A DNA stretch of 64,000 nucleotides from Anthonomus grandis grandis. Taxonomy: Eukaryota; Arthropoda; Insecta; Coleoptera; Curculionidae. The notes under the pieces are model-generated. The model was not told the DNA's origin, did no database searches, and saw only the letters and a program-made list of their open reading frames with translations. Positions 45,538 to 57,846 of this stretch are shown one piece after another. The stretch covers positions 19,129,644-19,193,643 of the forward strand of contig NC_065548.1 in the NCBI RefSeq assembly GCF_022605725.1. The letters are read 5' to 3'. The stretch's first letter is position 1. Every line of letters begins with the position of its first letter. The position numbers were made by a program, and so were the translations under genes.

Positions 45538-47898
45538 CAGGGTATCCCATTTTGGGTACTTTTGCGGGATATCTCCGTTATTTTTAGAGATAAAGAAATG
45601 CGGTTTTCGTGACACTCTGCTACTTTTTCGTAAAACTTAAGATGCCGTCAACAAAATTTTCATAGCCCATTTAGTTTCTAAGATACAGAGCATTTTTAAA
45701 AATTTTGCATTTTGGGACACCCATCGTATCTCCGTTATCTTTTACATTTTTGTAAAAGTAAAAACTCATTCTTATAAATTTTTTTCCGTAGAATATAGTG
45801 GTGTAAACGTATATTTTTTTTGATTAATAGTTTTTTAGTTATAACCCAAACTTATGTTTTTTTAAACGGAAGACCCTGTATATTGATATTTCATAATATT
45901 GATCTTTTTTTTACCTTTTTAAAAATATATAATAGTATGGACTTATTTTTAAAAATACGCAAATAAATAACAATTTTCTAAATTTAAATGATCAAAGTCA
46001 GAATTAAATGAGAGGCCATGGCTATTGATAACAAGAAACAAAAAAATGACAAATAAATAAATAAATGTTAAATATCTTCGGGTTTTGATTGACATTATGC
46101 TCCAAAACCCATTTATTTTCGTTATTTGTGAATTTTTCTAAAAAATGGCAGAATTTAAAAATTATGAAAAATATGATATGCTTGTATGTTTTATAGAAAG
46201 CAATGAAAATTCTGAAGAAGCTTCGAAACTATATTCTATTGGTAAGTTAGAAGCCGTTATATGACAACCTACCAACTTCTAATATTGTAATTTTATGCTT
46301 GTTAGATATCCAGAGAGAAGGCAACCGTTTTTTGGTATATTTACTCGTTTAAAGGACAATTTACTTGAGCATGGATCTTTTGTTCAGCCGCGTCCTAAAG
46401 CATATAATAAAGAAAATAGGGAAGAAAAAGAAATAGATGTTTTAAATTATATAGAAGCGACATTCTCGAGCTCATGCAGAAAAATCGAAAAAGAAATTGG
46501 AATGCCAAAAACTGACGCACAACGGATCTTAAAAAAATATAAGTATTATCCATACAAATTTAACATAGTTCAACATTTAAATCCTGGCGATGCCGAGCGC
46601 CGGACGCTATTTTGCCAATGGTATTTGAAGCAAATTGATGCCAACAACTTATTTGGCAGACTCGTTATCTGGTCTGATGAATGCTTTTTTTTAAGTGCGG
46701 GCATTTTTTAACGACATAAGACTCGAAACTGGCATGCAAAAAATAGACATTTATTATTTGAAAGGGCACAACAAGAACGCTTTGGAGTTGGAGTATCTTG
46801 TTTTATTTTGGAAAACAAATAGTATACCGAATTTTTGAAGTGGATCTTACAGCATGTAGGTACCTAGACATACTTGAGAAAGTTATTCCAGAACTTCTGG
46901 AAAATATCCCTCTAGCCCAATATAACACTTACTACCTACAACAAGATGTGGGGCACCATCAGTCATAACTGTGGGCTAGTAAGGGCATTGCTTGAAAATA
47001 ACTTTGCTCAAAGATGGATAGATACCAACGGACCTGTTAAATGACCTCCACGGTCCCCCGATCTCTCGATTTTAGTTTTTTCTTGATAGGGGTATATACA
47101 AGATCAAGTGTATAAAAGACAATGCAATAATTTAATAGAACTTCAAGGCGCAATTTATTTAGCATTTCAAAATCTGAGAAGGACACAAATTATTATTTTG
47201 AATGCTATTCAAAGGGTTACAAAGATATGCCAATTTTGTACCAGAGAAGATGGTGGTCATTTTGAACATCTCTTGTAAAAATTTTGTTTTGTTATATGGT
47301 TGTTTTCTTATAGTGTTTATAAAATTTATATATTTGTTTTTTATGTTCTTTTATTACAAAAAATTAAGAATGATGCCATTCCCCATTCGTTATTAATTTG
47401 TAACTTTTTATTTGTCTATTATTGTTATTCATGGCGTACTATTAAATTATGCATTTAATTTAGAAAATTGTTAGTTATTTGCGTATTTTTGAAAATAAGT
47501 CCATACTGTTATATATTTTTTAAAACGTAAAAAAGACCATTTTATGAGCTATAAATATATAAGGTGTTCCGTTTAAAAAAACATAAGTTTGGATTATAAC
47601 TCAAAAACTACTAATCAAAAAAAATATATCTACACCACTAAATTTACGGAGAAAAATCTATAAGAATGCGTTTTTACTTTTACAACAACTTTAAAAAGAA
47701 CGGAGATACGAGGAGGGTCCCAAAATGCAAAAATTTTCAAAAATGCCCTGTATCTTAAAAAATAAAAGGGCTATGAAAATTTTGTTAAAAGCATCTTAAG
47801 TTTTGTGAAAAAGTAGCAAAATGTCGCGAAAACCGCAACTCTTTATCTCTAAAAATAACGAAGATATCCCGCAAAAGTACCCAAAATGGGACACCCTG
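45538..47898 (+). mobile_element. DD41D-type element with about 450-510-bp TIRs, dead
   Basis: A 2361-bp element flanked by TA (45536-45537 and 47899-47900). The left end is CAGGGTATCCCATTTTGGGT and the right end, inward, CAGGGTGTCCCATTTTGGGT. The inverted repeats run to about 45990 and 47440 clearly, and perhaps 60 bp further. It encloses a broken transposase. It begins only 85 bp after the MITE at 44877-45452. Confidence 0.9.
46145..47290 (+). pseudogene. DUF4817/DD41D transposase, broken
   Basis: It starts MAEFKNYEKYDMLVCFIESN (46145) and continues after a possible 64-bp intron with RYPERRQPFFGIFTRLKDNL, completing the DUF4817 domain. The helix-turn-helix (SSSCRKIEKEIGMPKTDAQR) and the first catalytic block VIWSDECFFLSAG follow, up to a stop after GIF (46709-46711). 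Later pieces are LQQDVGHHQS (second D kept, surroundings lost) and PPRSPDLSILVFS, in which the third catalytic aspartate is V. The tail DGGHFEHLL is near 47250. Several stops and frame changes make it inactive. Confidence 0.85.
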
Positions 47899-47900
47899 TA

Positions 47901-49899
47901 CATACTATTGCATCTCGCTGAGCACCAAATATGTGAAAATTGTAGACTTGCGAAACCACTTAGTAAAGAATAAAAGTTTTATGTTTGGCATCTTGGGCTT
48001 TGCACTGAGGTACGTAGTTACAAGACGATTTGAGCATATTTTGAAAAATATATCCTTCTATTATTTGGTTGTTTTGCGACTTAGTTTACCAACCCGATTA
48101 TGTGGAAGATAAAACTACCTATATTCGGAACCCTTTCAAACTTGACTAGAATATTCCAGAATGGAGCAAATATGATAAATGGCAGAACAAAGCGCCCAAC
48201 TAATTTTAGTGGGAAAAGGTCCGGCCCCGTTTAGTCCATGCCATGTCGAGATAAACACCAAATTAAATTTGAGCCGGGCGCGAAAATTTGTCGCGCGTTT
48301 AATTGTTAAACACAAGCGAAAGCGTCGTCGCGAAATAAGCCCCACAAAAACAAAAAAAGCTCACAGATTAGCATAGGATTAACTGTGAATTTGGAAGCGT
48401 TGAGAAAAGTTGCGGCTTAGAGATGACCCTACTCAGAACGGCCGAAAAGCGATTATAATAATTAAATTTCATACATTTTTAAAACGGATTTATAAAGGGG
48501 TCTTTTAACTTTACACCCTGTGTAGAAATTTTGTTAAAGCGTAATGGTATATAAAAAAGTTCACAATGAAATATTAATAAAAACCAAGCATTACGGTCTC
48601 AATCCATTCTGTAAAAGAAAGTTTAGCTTTTGGCTATATGTGTAAAATATAAGCTGTGTAAGGTTAAATATAAAAATGGAAATAATTGAAATTATTGCAA
48701 AAACATCTTAAACTTTTTGTATATTCTTTTCTAACGTGAGAAAGCAATTTTTGAAATATACTCTTCTAAAGAAAGTCTAGTTTCTACTAATTCAAATCGA
48801 CTAATAAAATTCAGTTAATCAATTAAAGTGCCCAACCTGAATGCGTTTTAAGGCTAGCGATAATGAAGAGTCTACACACGAGGATGGCACAGTTATCAGA
48901 TCTGCCTGTTTCATTGCTGAGAGCATTTCAAATAAATTATTTATCAAAGCAATTTAAAAATATAATACGATAGGGTGATAGCAAAATAAAATATAGTACA
49001 ATAATAAAGTTTATTTCAAATTTATAACATTAAAAACTCGAAATATGTAATATACAAGGAGATTCGTGAGAAAATTACAATACTTTAGGTGCGTATTCAG
49101 GACCTAAAAATAAACATAAATATTGGTCCGTAGGGCCTTCGGTTCTTGAACATAGAGTGTTAAAGTTTTTAATGATTTTTTTTTATTTTTTTAAATAAAA
49201 TTTATGATAATAAATATTAGAGCAAAAATTAGTATACGGCGTTTTTTTTTAACTAAATACATATAAAGTGCCTATGCATATTTAAAAAAAAAATAGAAGT
49301 GTGCCTTGCCTGCTAGAACTACTACCGTTGCCTTTTTTCGATCTCTTACTTAGAATAAGTGAAATCAAATTTGTCAAATTCTGTTTATAAATTTTATTTT
49401 TTTGTTATTTAGGAAACATTAGGTCTATAAGTACATAGGTTATAATATCTGCGAAATTTTCACATAGTGATTATAATATGCATGTATGATATTTAAAGTT
49501 CAATGTTGAGAATAACTTTATTTGCCATTAGGAACAAAATTATTATTTAAACCTAAAGAATAATTTATTACAAATATTGTTATCCAATGATGGCAAAAAG
49601 GATTGCTCCGTGATTATAGTTATTTCAAATTACTCTGGAACACCCCTGAATATTTAATGTTTTGAAAATTAGCCTATAAAATACAAGTATAAGACATTAA
49701 AAAACTATTACAAAAGATCAACAACATTCCCAACTTAGCATATTTGAGTGGCAAGAGTGAGTGATATATTTGAGAGACACTGACGCGAAGTCGGGGAAAA
49801 AAGTGTCTTCATTACTTCCGTCATTTAATTATGAATAAAAAATAAAAAGATTAAAAGCTCAAAAAAATCACTTTTATACTATTTTCTCATTGTATGATT
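47901..49899. other. No clear gene; one GC-richer patch
   Basis: Mostly AT-rich. The patch 48141-48420 has a perfect heat-shock-element pattern, CpGs and a 65-aa basic frame (48179-48376, ...KHKRKRRREISPTKTKKAHR) with no known domain. Not called as a gene. Confidence 0.4.
48149..48161 (+). promoter_or_regulatory. Heat-shock-element-like sequence
   Basis: GAATATTCCAGAA has three alternating GAA/TTC units at exact 5-base spacing, the consensus bound by HSF. About 100 bp on, GGGCGCGAAAA fits an E2F consensus on the other strand. No recognised gene follows, so the role is unknown. Confidence 0.25.
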
Positions 49900-50430
49900 T
49901 TTAATTCTTGAATCAATTAACTTACTTGATTTTTCAGTAGTTTAAGCCTAATATGTTTTGAAATAATTTTTTTGTGCACGATAGTAGTAAATTACCACAT
50001 ACCACGTCACCATAGTCAAAAACCAAAAGAATCAAATAATTACAAAGAAAATACTTATGCATAAAAGGCATAATGTATTTCTTAAGTATATAGAGTTTAT
50101 TAAGACGTAAATAAGCTGATTTTAGTTTTACTCAAGCAAGGCGAACTATCTAATAAAATAACAAAAATTTTTCCCTGACTAATAAAAGGTATAGAATTAT
50201 TAGAAATATCAATTTTTAAGTTATGGTCATTTATTTTTTTAAATTCGTGCTATCTAGAACAATAGTCTGAGTTTTGGACTTATTACATTTTTGCTTATTT
50301 ATAAAGTGCTATTTTATTTCACGTTTAAAATAGTTTCCATTTTGGGATCAACAAAAATAATAATTTATGACGTTTAGTTTAGCGATCCAATTATATTAAT
50401 AGATATTATGGTTTAGGGATTGGAAATTTG
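49900..50430 (-). pseudogene. LINE ORF2 C-terminal fragment
   Basis: The minus strand reads KTQTIVLDSTN (near 50270; post-RT K-T-x-x-I-V block), then IPF-like strands, and LILLVFDYGDVVCGNLLLSC with KLFQNILGL (50030-49930). D-Y-G-D-V-V followed by an I-Q-x-x-Q-N-like segment is typical of CR1-like C-terminal halves. Stops interrupt it. Confidence 0.65.
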
Positions 50431-50789
50431 AATGAATGTGACTTTAGCGTTTCGTAATTTTATTTTTGCATTATCAGAGTACTACAAAAAATACCCACAA
50501 TGAGAAATTTTAAAACAGAAAATGGCTGACATTAGTAACATTTAAAAAAATATAGTTTCTTAATAAACAGCGCAAAAAAATTAAATTTTTTAAATTCATT
50601 TCTAACATTCTAAAAGCCCTCCCTTGAACTAGACACCCATTTTGTAATAAATCAAGTACTCTAAGTAACTACAAGTACTAAGAAGTACTCTACGCTGAAC
50701 TATTTTTTCTTGTTTGCTACTGATTAATACCCAAGTTAAATCAAGTGTGTCAGGTTGACTTCACCTGGAAAAATTGTTAGTCATACTTA

Positions 50790-51320
50790 TGTGAGGCAAC
50801 TAATTCTCATGACGGAAAACAAAACAAAACTGCATGTCTTCAGGCAAGTGCACATACAGTATCCAGAAAAAATCAATTTGTGGGCGGAAATATTCGGTGA
50901 ATATATTGTCGGGCCTCTATTTATTAATGGTAACCTTATTAAGGAAAACTTAAATAGGAAATCAGTTGGATATTCATAAGGCCAGGAACCTAGACAAAGA
51001 TTTATTAGATTTCCAACAAGATAGAATGGCACTCGACTCTGTTCTTCCTGTAAGGCAATTTCTACATGATGCATTTCCAGATAAGTGGATTGGGAGAAGA
51101 GGTCCAATGAAATGGCAGTCAGGATCAGCAGATGTAACACCACTCGACTTTTTCCTCTCTCGGTTGCTTAAAAATGGTTGCGTTTAAAATGCAACCAGCT
51201 TTACTCGATGATCTTCAGCAATGGATTATTAGAGACTGTGCATCAATTCTAAGAGGAGTATTTCAAAATGTAAGGAATGAGTTTGAAAATAGGCTATACT
51301 TTTGTTCAGCCCACTTTTCT
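50790..51320 (+). pseudogene. DD41D transposase fragment A
   Basis: Frames read VHIQYPEKINLWAEIFGEYI, then VGPLFINGNL (50850-50940). After a frameshift come FQQDRMALDSVLPVRQFLHD, KWIGRRGPMKWQ and SADVTPLDFFLSR (51015-51165), where the second and third catalytic aspartates survive but GAPAHY is lost. Then LLDDLQQWIIRDC and FQNVRNEFENRLYFC (51200-51305). The N-terminal DNA-binding half and first aspartate are missing. Confidence 0.85.
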
Positions 51321-51459
51321 TTGACCTTGTATAAAATTAATTCATACTCTTCCAAAAGAGCAAGGTACCACAAAAGGAGTCGATTTAAAATTTTGCAGAC
51401 ACTTATCAAGCTACGCAATGGTTGGTTTGGAGGAATCTTTACATCAATTGCTTATACAC

Positions 51460-51935
51460 ATGTGATGTGGAATGTCAAATGGTTACTTAATTAGTTCATT
51501 TATAATCGCCGGAAGTCTTACAAAGAAAAATATTACGACTTTCTTTAAAATCATTTGGAAAATCTAGTAGAAAATGTCTCCCTTAATGTAAGACGAAACA
51601 TTTACCTGCAGCACAATAGAACAACTGCACACTACAGTATACGTTAAAGAGTTTTTTTAACTTAAGCTTTACAAACCCATGGATTGGTAGGAGTGGTCCC
51701 TATAATTGACCACCCAGATCGCCAGATATTAGTTTTTTGGATTATTGCCTTTAGGTGTGGTTTAAATCATTGGTATATTCCACTGAAATAGATACAAGAG
51801 AAAGATTACTGGTTCGGATAGCAAACGCAGCACAAACTTTTAAACATCTCCCCGAATCTGTACATAGAGCAACCAGAGCTACTCACCACAGAGCTGACAG
51901 GTGTTTAGAGATAAATGGTGGAATTTGAATTGAAA
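51460..51935 (+). pseudogene. DD41D transposase fragment B, different subfamily
   Basis: Frames read NGYLISSFIIAGSLTKKN-like (51480-51525), NHLENLVENVSLNVRRNIYL, QHNRTTAHYS (second catalytic D changed to N), PPRSPDISFLDYCLWVWF (third D kept; about 51705-51760) and RATHHRADRCLEINGGI (C-terminus). It repeats the domain order of fragment A immediately downstream of it but differs in sequence, so it is a second element and not the end of A. Confidence 0.85.
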
Positions 51936-52269
51936 AATTATAAGTCCGAGCTTAAGTTAAATTAAATATAAATAAAAAACAATAACTTTATTAAAAATTA
52001 AAATATAAGTTAATTATAATAAAAAGTTTTGATTTTTCAAAATAGTAAAAAGACGTGTAGGTAACGCCACCCACAAGTAAGAGCCAAACTAAAATTAGAT
52101 TCTACTTGGTCATATCAAAAAACCCCCGGATACCAACCTTTTACTAAAAATTAAATAAAAATTTTGATGTATTTTAAAAATGAAGGCTGTGCATATCCAT
52201 ATTTGTATAGACTTTTTTTGGCCCTAAATATGTACCTAACATATTGACAATTCCTCTCGAATCACCCTA
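51936..52269 (+). repeat. Probable right TIR of the fragment B element
   Basis: After the transposase stop comes AT-rich sequence ending CCTCTCGAATCACCCTATA, the reverse complement of a TA(T)AGGGTG start. No left partner was found, so the element is 5'-truncated. The boundary is approximate. Confidence 0.45.
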
Positions 52270-52739
52270 TACATCTTTAAAATTAATTAAAAATTAACCT
52301 TAACCTCATATATTTTGCTATTTCATTTAAATTGTTTTTTTATTTGCAGAAAGAAAAAAAAACCAAATCTTACCAAATTAAAATGTCTTTAGGAATTAGG
52401 TTTATTCATTTGGATTTTAAAGGAACGATATATTTAAAAAATGGTTCTATGCAATGTAGCTTTAAATAATATATGTTTTTAAGTATAATAAATAAGTCGT
52501 TATTTAAAAAAGATAACCCAATGTGGATAATAAAAGTAAAAGCAGTTCACAATATGAAAAGGAAAATGCAGTAACGATGCAGAACAAATATATATAATAA
52601 TAATTTTGAATATACAATTCACCCGCAACTATTAATAAATCAAAAAATTAAATTCATTTATCCTATATTTATAAAACACATATACAAATTCTTGTATTGG
52701 TGACATATTTCAAGTTTTAATCCTAATAAAAAGACTGTT
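52270..52739. other. AT-rich, nothing recognised
   Basis: No motif or repeat I can name. Confidence 0.4.
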
Positions 52740-53000
52740 GCATATGGACACTCCAGATCTATGTTTCAGATTGAGACGTAGAATTTTTGATTTCTTGAGG
52801 CATTCGGACTCTGGTTTGTAGTAAAGCAAATTATAACATACCATTTTGTGTCCATCACCTCTGCCTGTAGGTTTTCAAACACTAAGTGCCCCTTAAAAAC
52901 AGTGGTATCATTTGCAAAAATTATAAATTCTACATTTAGATCGCTGTAATAAGTAATTTAGATTAACTACTTAGGTTCTAATAACTGTAAGGGTTGTAAA
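52740..53000 (-). pseudogene. LINE RT motif C fragment
   Basis: The minus strand near 52945-52850 reads VEFIIFANDTTVFKGHLVFE, where FANDT stands for the usual YADDT, then KWYVIICFTTNQSPNASRNQ, matching the W-x-x-x-N-x-L-x-x-N-x-x-K region. A small remnant of a Jockey/CR1-like element. Confidence 0.6.
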
Positions 53001-53198
53001 CCATATTATCTGCAGCACATCATTAGGTGCTTGTTTTCAAGATGAAAAAAAAAATTGCGTTTCATCTAGATGTAAGGATGGCCTTAGAATATCTGGAATT
53101 ATAAAGCATTTTATATCAAGAACCTATTTTAAGTATTTCTTTTTTATAATTTTTTAAACGTTTAAAAGATTATATAGGGTTATTGCTGAGGATTTATA

Positions 53199-55166
53199 CA
53201 GGGTGGTCATTTGAAAACGAAACAGAGCCTATTTCGGGTCCCTCAGAACATTTGCGAAAAAATCCTCGGACCCGTCAATTTTTGATTCAAGGGAGAATCA
53301 TTTTTTTGCTAGCTTTGCCCCCCTGAGGGCAAAGCCCTAGCGGTGGTGATAAGGGCTCTCAAAATTTTCAATGGAACGGGAGGTCGAGTGATACCTTATT
53401 TTGAAGGTATTTTTATGAGGATTATAACCCTAAAGTTTTAAATCGTTACTATTTGCCTAATCGATACAGGGGATAATAAAAGTTACAAAAACATGTCAAC
53501 ATTTTTTATGAAAAAAAATTATTGTAATTTTAGCAGTTAGATAAATACAAAAAATTTTGTTCTCCTATATTGTGAACCGTCCTTTCTGTTGTTTTTTTTT
53601 AATACCCGTAGGTATCTATGCCAATTCTGCAAGGAAAGTCTTGGTTATTGTTGAGACTGTTATTATAGCAACATTTTGAAGTTTAATAGTGGTTGTCAAT
53701 TACTACTGTCAGATCATAGTGTGTCAAACAAATAGCTCTTTAAAGTTAGTTAGTTGCAACATTGAGTGTGATAATGGTTTATTCACTTGCTGAAAGAGTT
53801 GAAATAATTTCTCTTTTCTTTGCGAACAATGAAAATACTAATAGAACTGCCCAGCTCTTTAACACACTACAACACCCTAATCGACAGGTCCATCGCAAGT
53901 ACAGTTTGGAATTGGTTCAAAAATTTAGGGAAACTGGGTCTGTGGCTGATAAAAAGCGCAAAATGGATAATCCAGTGGTGAATGAAGCTTCAGAAGTAGC
54001 TATTTTAGGCCATATTGTGCAAGATCCTATACTGAGCACAAGGAAGTTATCAACCGTGTCTGGTATTAAGAGAAGCAGCATTCAGAAAATATCAAAAAAA
54101 AAATAAGTTTGATCCGTACAAAATACATCTCGTACAAGAACTAAACGAAGACGATTTTGATAGTCGAGTACAATTTTGTGAAACTATATCCGAACAAGCC
54201 GCCAATGATCCACACTTTCTATTTAATGTATGTTTTTCTGATGAATGCTCCTTTTTCCTAAACGGTAATGTGAATCGTCATAACTGTCGCTATTGGGCTG
54301 CTTCAAATCCCAGAATATTTCGTGAGGTGCATACACAACATCCTTAAAAATTAAATATTTGGGCTGACATTTTTGGTAAGCATATCGTAAGCCCCTTTTT
54401 TTTACCTGGCAATTTAACAGGAAAGATGTACCTGGAGTTATTAGAAAATACAATTCATCCAGCATTAGTGGAGATACTAGAAAATAACAACGAGTACTTG
54501 GAAAATCGTCTAGTATTTCAGCAGGATGGGGCGCCACCCCACTATGATGCAAGGATTCGTCAATATTTGGATCAAACGTTTCCAGCACAATGGATTGGAA
54601 GAGGAGCTATTGAATGGCCTCCTCGTTCCCCGGACTTAAGCCCGTTAGATTTTTTTTATGGGGCCATTTAAAAACTAAAATTTATGCTAATCAGCCAACA
54701 TCGCTAGACCATTTGCGACAAAGAATAATTGATGAATGTCGACAAATCACCTCAGAAATTTTGCAAAATGTACGGGAAAGGTTTGAACAAACCTGTATTA
54801 TTATATGGAAGTCGAAGGCGAACATTTTGAACTTTTACTTGCTTGATTTTATCTTTAAGCCCTTTATTTAAAATTATACTTTTTAACATTTGTTTGTAAC
54901 TTTTATTAGCCCCTGTATCGACTAGGCAAATAGTAACGATTTAAAACTTTAGGGTTATAATCCACATAAAAATACCTTCAAAATAAGGTGTCACTCGACC
55001 CCCCGTTCCATTTAAAATTTTGGTGGCCCTTGTCACCCCCGGTAATAAAAAACTAGCAAAAAAATGTTTCCCCCTTGAATCAAAAATTGATGGGTCCGAG
55101 GATTCTTTCGCAAATGTTCTGAGGGACTCAAAATAGGCTCTGTTTCGTTTTCAAATGGCCACCCTG
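53199..55166 (+). mobile_element. DD41D-type element with about 290-bp TIRs, dead
   Basis: A 1968-bp element flanked by TA (53197-53198 and 55167-55168). The ends are CAGGGTGGTCATTTGAAAAC and, inward from the right, CAGGGTGGCCATTTGAAAAC. The inverted repeats run to about 53491 and 54888, through CGATACAGGGG and TAACTTTTATTA. The left arm carries an extra inverted GGGCAAAGCCC-type stretch (53310-53345). The transposase inside has only a few breaks, so it decayed fairly recently. Confidence 0.95.
53762..54840 (+). pseudogene. DUF4817/DD41D transposase with few breaks
   Basis: The N-terminus has a clear DUF4817 domain (MVYSLAERVEIISLFF, GN-like ENTNRTAQLFN, HPNRQVHRKYSLELVQKFRE, TGSV) and a helix-turn-helix (STRKLSTVSGIKRSSIQKI). 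The frame slips in an A-run near 54095. It resumes with FDPYKIHLVQELNEDDFDSR and VCFSDECSFFLNGNVNRHNC (first D), then has a stop at 54345-54347. It continues FQQDGAPPHYDARIRQYLDQ (second D) and PPRSPDLSPLDFF (third D), with 40 residues between the last two because one glycine is missing. A one-base loss in a T-run near 54652 and another slip near 54800 follow before a VEGEHFELLL tail. Confidence 0.95.
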
Positions 55167-55594
55167 TATGTTTTAACTATATAGATATAGTATAGAAAAA
55201 AAGAATTATCGCTTTCCAAAATAAACTTAGGTCTTAAAATAAAAAATTCAAAGAAAACTTTTTTTTTGGCTTAACAATAATTTATTTTCAAAAGAATTTC
55301 TACACTTTTCTTTAGCAACTTTAAATTTGGTGGCCTACTAAATTCGTGTTTGGGAATGGTCTCCTTAAGGTAAGCCTAGAAATAAAAATCATTTGGGGAC
55401 AAATCTAGAGATCTAGGAGGCCATTTAGTACTGCCAGTCTACTACTAATAGGACAGTTTTTTTTAACGATACTGTGTACGAAATCATATCGTACAATGGA
55501 AGGACTTTGTTTTTCATACAATGAATAGTGGTTTTGATCCAGGACTCATTTTTAATAATGTTATTTAGTCACTTTCTTTCTTTTTAAGCTGCCG
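55167..55594. other. No gene recognised
   Basis: Minor AT-rich sequence between the transposon and the SINE-like unit. A segment at 55310-55470 (GGTGGCCTACTAAATTCG, AGATCTAGGAGGCCA) recalls transposon-derived DNA but could not be placed. Confidence 0.35.
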
Positions 55595-55720
55595 CAGGAA
55601 CGGTGTGGCCTAGCGGTCAACGCAGTAAACCTTACCAGTTTTGCTGTGAGGTTGAAGGATTTAATCTTGATGATTCCTTTTTAGTTTTTTATTATTTTTC
55701 TTGTACTCGACTTCTATGTT
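55595..55720 (+). repeat. Possible tRNA-derived SINE
   Basis: GGTGTGGCCTAGCGGTCAAC contains TGGCCTAGCGG, a good pol III A box. About 45 bases on, GGATTTAATCT is a weak B-box match (G-G-T-T-C-R-A-N-T-C-C). A TTTTAGTTTTTTATT stretch follows. Intact tRNA folding is not visible, so it looks like a SINE head, not a tRNA gene. Confidence 0.4.
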
Positions 55721-56090
55721 ATTGCTTTTTATATATTTGTGTCAGAACACGTGTCACCAATTTAACTAACAAAAAAAAATTGAGACCGAGACTTGTTGTT
55801 GTCTTTTTATTTATTTATATCAACGTCTCTTTAAGAATAGGGACGACTTCTTTGAATTTTGTAATATATACAGTTAATAATTTGAACTTTTTCTAAGGCA
55901 GTAGAAACAGCTATGTCTCTTCAAAGCCATAGCCAATAGTGTAGCGTGCAGTCACACAACAGCTCATATTTGTTTTTACATGTAACACAATTAAGACTTT
56001 TTCAAAAAAGAAGAACGCTGCCAAAGAAGGCAGTTTAAAATAACGATATTATTAGTAGACTCATACAAAATAAAATTTGTACCCCACGTC
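55721..56090. other. No gene recognised
   Basis: No supported feature. The plus-strand open frame 55603-55896 overlaps the SINE-like unit and has no domain. Confidence 0.4.
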
Positions 56091-57846
56091 GACTTTATGG
56101 GGATCATAACTATAAATTGGGGATTCAGCTCGCAAAAAACCTGTGTTTAAGGAGCATAAATATCGCTATCTCAAGAGTCGCTTTTCAGGTAAAAGGCTTC
56201 TATGCTGATATTATTATTGTTATTCTGTAAAAATAAAACTGCAAATAACTCAGTTTTGGACAATGCCTAATTTTCAATTCCCCAAACTGTAGATGGTTAT
56301 TCATAATAATAGCTTTAATGATTTATGAGGTAAAATGTTAATTAATTGTGTAAGAATGGCTGTTTCCAAGTAATATGTGTGTAGTAAATAATAATAAATG
56401 ATACAAAACTGATCATAATTTAGTCGAAATCTTAAAATGTAATATATCATGTTTCATTACTGTTATGTGGTATTATATAAATAAGTGGCTTATTTATAAA
56501 ATATTTTAAAGTATTTTAATATTATAAGTATAAAAGAACTGTAAAACTTCAAAGAAAACGACGCAATACATCAGTAGATTATGTCAAACAAAATATGGAA
56601 CTGATAAGCCCAACTTGCAATTTATTGATTTACATTATTCAGAAGCGTATTCATTACTCAGAAGGTAATTGAATAAAACATGATGGAATATTGGGGTTCA
56701 TCGATTTAGAATGACAATTATAAATTGAAAATCAGAAATAATTTTACTTATTAAAATTAACATGGAATATAATGTGAAATCTAAAAGCCAATTATTACCA
56801 ATTGATTCAAGTCATCGAGAGCGATTATTAAAAGTACAGTATGCCCCGATGTGGATTTAATTTTAAATGAACTAAAATTAACAATGAATTTAATTAACCA
56901 ATAATTCAATCAACGTAAAAATATGTTCCAGTGACTCGAAACTAATTTATGTCTCGGAAAATTCATTTACCAATTGTTGCACATTATTCTGAACTTAAAT
57001 TTATAAAATTTGTATATGCATTTATGAAATAATTATTACAGAATAATATATAATTAAAACAATATTTATGTTTATACATTTTGTAATCAACAGCGTAAAG
57101 ATTTCTTGCTGAAAGCCTATTATTTATACGCATTATTTGGTTAGTATAATTTTTTTTTCTAATATTTCTTATTTTCAATAATAATTTGATTTTAAAAAGT
57201 AATTGCAAAATAAGTAAAAATTAAAAAACAAATACTAAAGCTAAATATGTTACTAAAGCTAAGTGTTAAAATAGGAAAATAAGTCAAGTAAATTCATTAC
57301 GCTATTACTTTATAGGTAGGTAATTATAATGTGCTTTTCTAAATTGACTTAAATTCTGTAAGTTACTATTAGACAGATAAAACATACAGTAGTCAAGCCT
57401 GGTTTTGTTCTATTACTTTTAGAATTTGTAATGGTTTTCACAAATCAGATCCTCAAAACTTCAGTTTTTTTTTGTTTTTACTCCATACTCTACTTTACTT
57501 ACAATTTTTGCATTATCAAGACTACTTAAATTCTTTTCGAACAACCAGATATCGTTAATTATAAATTAAGCTTCTATAGATAAGTAGTGTTATCTGATTG
57601 TCCCTTCTTTTTGTTCCTCAAGATTTATCATCTTTTTTTAGATAAATATTTTCAAAATATTAATATAACGTTTCTACTCATGTATTACATAAATCGTATC
57701 TCTTTCAATCAAGGAAGATAAAAAATATGGTTATATAGTGATAGAGTGGTTATAAACCAAATGCAGCTTTTTATTGCAATTGTATGCTCCGACAAATCTC
57801 CTGAAGAACTCAAAGAATACTTTTAATGTTTAAAGAGAAAAATGAT
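56091..57846 (+). repeat. Tandem duplication, unit 1 (1756 bp)
   Basis: Begins GACTTTATGGGGATC and is repeated head-to-tail from 57847. It holds no recognised gene: the 74-residue minus-strand frame at 56984-57208 occurs in both units and has no motif. By eye I count 13 substitutions and one 6-bp indel against unit 2, all in the first 840 bp or so. Confidence 0.95.

Noticed and set aside
48179..48376. 65-aa basic protein
   Set aside because: The Lys/Arg-rich tail looks like a nuclear signal but there is no domain, no conserved start context and no poly(A) signal. Kept only as part of an island worth checking.
55595..55670. tRNA gene
   Set aside because: The A box is good but the B box is weak and no cloverleaf can be drawn, so a SINE head is more likely.
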